From the NCBI GenBank assembly GCA_001584585.1, contig LSYV01000008.1:2277715-2341714 (forward strand): a stretch of DNA of 64,000 nt, in the 5' to 3' direction. Shown here piece after piece: positions 60,843 to 64,000 of the stretch. The notes below the pieces were generated by a model. That model was given only the letters and a program-made list of their open reading frames with translations, did no database searches and was not told the DNA's origin. Every line of letters starts with the position of its first letter. Position 1 is the stretch's first letter. The stretch comes from Gonium pectorale (lineage: Eukaryota; Chlorophyta; Chlorophyceae; Chlamydomonadales; Volvocaceae). Both the position numbers and the translations under genes were made by a program.

Positions 60843-63800
60843 CTACCCGCGCGCAACAGCATCGTAGCCGCTCTCCCCCCGTCCAATGCCCCGCCCTCGG
60901 CCCCTGCCACCCGAGCTGCGCCCGCCACCCCGTGGGAAGGAACGGCCACCACGGCGCCCGCCGTCGCGGCCGCCGCGCCCACCACGCCGTCCAGCGAACC
61001 CGCGGCCGCCATTACCATACTCGCCAGCCTGTTCCTCGTCGCCCTCCTCCAGCCCGCCTCCCGAGGTCCCGGCGTCGGCATCAGGTCCCGGCATTTGCAT
61101 AGCGGGCCCCTGCTCAGCCGCCTGTGGTCGGCCGGCTACGGCAACCTGAGCGGCAGCCGCCGCTGATGCCGGCGCCGCACCCGTCGCGGGCGGGCTCTTC
61201 GTGGGCGGCTGCGGCCCGGGCGCACCCTCCTGTCGCGCCGCTTGCTGCGCCTGCTGCCGGGCCTTCCGTGCCGCCCTCTTGGAAACCTCCTGCTCGCGCG
61301 GCTGCTCCTCGTCCTTGCCATGCTGCGCCTGCTCGCCCTCCCGCTCGCCCTGCTCATGACCCCCCTCCGGCTGCTGCTGCGCGTGCTTCTGCTGCCAGGC
61401 CGCATAGTAGTTGACACCGTGAGGCTGATAGACGGGCTGATAGCCGGCGTCGCTCCGCTGCTCCGGACCGCCTCCCTGTCGCGGTTGTGCCGGCTGGCGC
61501 TGCGGCGCGGCACCTACGGCCTGTCCCTCCGGCTCAGGCTTCCCACTCGGATGCTCCGGCTGCTGTACCGTCGCAGGCGCCGCACGAGCCTTCATTCCAC
61601 GCGCGGGGCGCTCCTTGCCATCGGCCGGGCGCGCGGCACCGGGCCGGCTGCTCGCCGATGCCGTTGCCCTGTCTCCGCTCCCATCCGCACCGCCCTGCGA
61701 CCGGGCCGTCGGGTGCTCGGTGCCCTGCCACTCAGCAGCTGTGGACTCGTCCTGGGGCAGATGCTCATGCCGCCGCTGCGGTTTGGCCGGGTGCGCCGGC
61801 GTCGGCCGCTGTCGCAGCGCATCTGCCGCTAAAATGCTGGCCTGCTCTGCGCCGCGAACATAGACCTCACGCACGGCAGGGCGCGGCTCCCGGCCGCTTG
61901 CTGCCCGCCCGGCGGCCGCACCATCCCCGGTCTGGCGCTGCGGCTGCGGCGACTCGGCCGCCGGCGCCGCTACGCGAGCCACAGCGGCATTGCTGGGCTC
62001 TTCGCTCGTCTGCTGCGCCTCCACCGGCCTTCCAGCAGACAGGTCGGCCTTCTTGCTGCCGAACGCTGGAGAAGCTGAGCGGGCGAAAAGCGCAGCTGCC
62101 GCTGCTGCTGCTGCAGCGGCAGCAGCTGATGGCTTGCTGGTGCCAGTCGGCGCAGCCGGCGTAGCCGCCAGTGCGGAAGGAGATCCTGACCTCGCTGACA
62201 CGGGCGCAGCTGGCGCCGTCGCCTCCACCGGCACAGATTTCGCCGCCGGTGTCGTCGGATTCTGCGGCTGCTGCTGGAACGGGTTCGGCTTGAACGACCC
62301 CACGGCTCCGGGGGTGTTCGGCCTCGAAATAGCAGCCGCCGTGGCCGCCTTGAACACTGCCGCCGCCGCCGCTGCCGCCGCCGCCATAGGCCCCGTCGTG
62401 GGCATGCTGGGTCGGGCGGGGGCAGCTCCGCTGCCTACCGCGCCGGGCCGGCTATCAGCGCCGCTGGGCGGAGGCTGTTGCGCCGGCGAACCCGAGTCTG
62501 TCGCTGCCGGCACTGGCAGCGGCGACCCACTTCCCGAGCATTCCGGCAGCATGGCCGCCGCCGGTCCTGCCGGTGCAGACGCGGGCGCGGGATAGCTTCC
62601 AGAGCCCTGGCGAGTGCTTCCAGAGCTGCCGCACGACGCGCGCTCCAATGCCAGCAGCACCGGCACTGCTGCGGAACCGCCGCACATGCTACCAGCCCCG
62701 CTCATGCGGCTGGGGCCCGAAGGCGCCGCGCTTGCGGCGTGTAAGGGCTTGGCGGGGGCGTGCTCGGGCGCCGCCTTCTGCGGCAGCGGCGGCGCTGGCG
62801 GCCGCTGGGGTTCAGATGCTGTGTGAGCGTTGTTCGTGTCGTAGTGTCGGTAACCCACATCGTCGTTACCGCTGTCGCTAGCGCCCGATGTGCCCCTGCT
62901 GGCAGCTGGGCTTCCTCGTCCGCCAGAGTGACCGCCGCTGCCCTGCTGGAGGGCAGCGGCGGCGCTGTTGGATGCAGCTCTGTCGGGCCCGAACCCAGAC
63001 GCGGCAGCCGGCCCATGGCGTCTAGGAGAGGAGCCGCCGGCACCTGCGCCCTTGCTGTCGCGCCTGCGACCCTGCGACGGCGGCCGCTGCTGTAAAGCCT
63101 GCTGCCGCCCGTTCTCCCCAACGTGGCGCCCACCTTTCGCTGGCTTTCCTGCCGCACCGTCTTCATTCACCTGGACGGCTGGTGGTCCTCCTGCGCCCGC
63201 GGCTGGCCCGGCCTGGCAGCCGGTGCTGCTGGCGTGCCGAGTTATGAGAAGCTGATCGTCGCTGGTACCGCCAGGCTCGACAGCTGCAGAAGTTGACTGC
63301 GCAGTGGCACCCGGCTGCATTGGCATCTGCATCACGTCGCGCGGCCCAGCCAACCCACCCTCCTCTATGTCCGCCACAGCCTGCTGCGGGCGAGTGTCTC
63401 GGTTGCCCGCCCCGTTGCCGTGCCAAGGCATGGGCAGGTGTGACGCCGGAAGCAGATCGGTGGCTGTGGCGGTGAGGTCCGGGGTCGTGCCCGACAGCTC
63501 GACAGACGCCAAGGAGAGACCCCACCGGGCGCGTGGGCCATCGGAGGCAGGCGCGTGCTGGCCCAGCACACCAGATGCCAGCGCGATCTGTGATAGTACG
63601 GCAGAGGGGACACATTGAAGATGACCACAGAAGAACCTCGCCGTTCCAAAGCGGTGAAGGCTGGACTGCACGACGCTATCAACGCAAAAGGGGGAAGCTG
63701 ACAGCTAGAAAGGTGCAGACTGCTGTGGGATTGAGTCGTGGTTCACAGCCTCAGCAGGTGCTTCAGCAGCCAGAAACGCGGTTAACGTCCCGAGAAGGAG

Positions 63801-63950
63801 CTGTGGCATATCGACACTCGAGAGCTGCGGCCGTGTCCTCACCCGGACGCGTGGCTTGGCCCTGATCCTGCCTGACACATTGAGGCCTGGCTTGACCACA
63901 CTTGCCACGGACGCGCCGGAAAGGGCGTCATCCAGCGATGCGCCGTCGAG
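60843..63950 (-). CDS. RGG-tailed low-complexity protein, 5' part beyond the window
   Basis: One long exon, 63587-60843 (914 codons plus stop), and a likely short upstream exon, 63950-63909, that joins in phase (acceptor TATCACAG, donor at 63908). The gene continues off the right-hand edge. The C-terminal 60 residues are Gly/Arg repeats (GRRGGRGGRDGGRRGGR, GRGRGRGIGRGES), the RGG box of RNA-binding and phase-separating proteins and a common target of arginine methylation. Before it are basic/Gln-rich parts (SKRAARKARQQAQQAARQ) and two poly-Ala runs. No RRM, LSm or KH domain is visible in this part; such a domain may lie upstream. It is most likely an RNP-granule or translation-related protein, by composition only. 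Confidence 0.75.
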
Positions 63951-64000
63951 CTGCAGTTGGGTGCAGTGGTCAGCACATAAGGTTAGCCATGCAAAGACCA

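Noticed and set aside
61242..62595. Plus-strand frames opposite the RGG gene
   Set aside because: Shadows of the GC-rich minus-strand exon; Leu/Arg-rich composition follows from the opposite codons.
1..64000. Bacterial-type systems (operons, CRISPR arrays, defence or toxin modules)
   Set aside because: Intron structure, TGTAA signals and gene content are those of a eukaryotic alga; no regularly spaced repeats or bacterial gene clusters were seen.

Overview
The window looks like nuclear DNA of a green alga, most likely a volvocine chlorophyte (Chlamydomonas, Gonium, Tetrabaena or Volvox type). It is GC-rich and its genes are broken by many short GT-AG introns, with a few GC-AG introns. Proteins carry long Ala/Gly/Pro/Gln stretches, and several genes are followed by TGTAA, the usual algal poly(A) signal. 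Closest relatives of the recognisable proteins are of plant/algal type. The assembly has one 942-base gap (30990-31931). All gene models below were built by joining reading frames at splice sites that keep phase; they are predictions without transcript support.

Layout. 1-1859: GC-rich sequence, nothing assigned. 1860-3183 (-): short leucine-rich-repeat protein with an N-terminal PAM2-like motif. 6271-9976 (+): secreted protein that resembles a bacterial secreted family. 13388-16603 (-): F-box-like LRR protein. 16910-20376 (-): BAHD-type acyltransferase. 21644-24498 (-): HAD-superfamily (NagD/HDHD2/LHPP type) phosphatase. 25212-29927 (-): ENTH/tepsin (MTV1-like) AP-4 accessory protein. 29928-32836: intergenic with the gap, whose edges carry an inverted repeat. 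32837-44864 (+): complete 31-exon xanthine dehydrogenase, the best-supported gene here. 46673-48289 (+): class I SAM-dependent methyltransferase of TPMT-like pattern. 49155-54654 (-): large MYND zinc-finger protein. 55018-55404 (-): doubtful small ORF or last exon. 55851-57326 (-): Elf1/ELOF1 transcription elongation factor with a long acidic tail. 58105-59911 (+): small acidic protein with a possible mitochondrial presequence. 60843 to beyond the window (-): RGG-tailed low-complexity protein.

The genes do not form an operon or obvious single system. They cover purine catabolism (XDH), vesicle traffic (tepsin), transcription elongation (Elf1), small-molecule modification (BAHD, HAD phosphatase, methyltransferase) and regulation or RNA binding (PAM2-LRR, MYND, RGG). 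The most unusual observations are the PAM2 motif on an LRR protein, a perfect 27-bp hairpin inside an XDH intron, a cysteine-rich linker in XDH, the algal BAHD enzyme lacking an intact DFGWG motif, and a small dispersed repeat family with at least four copies.
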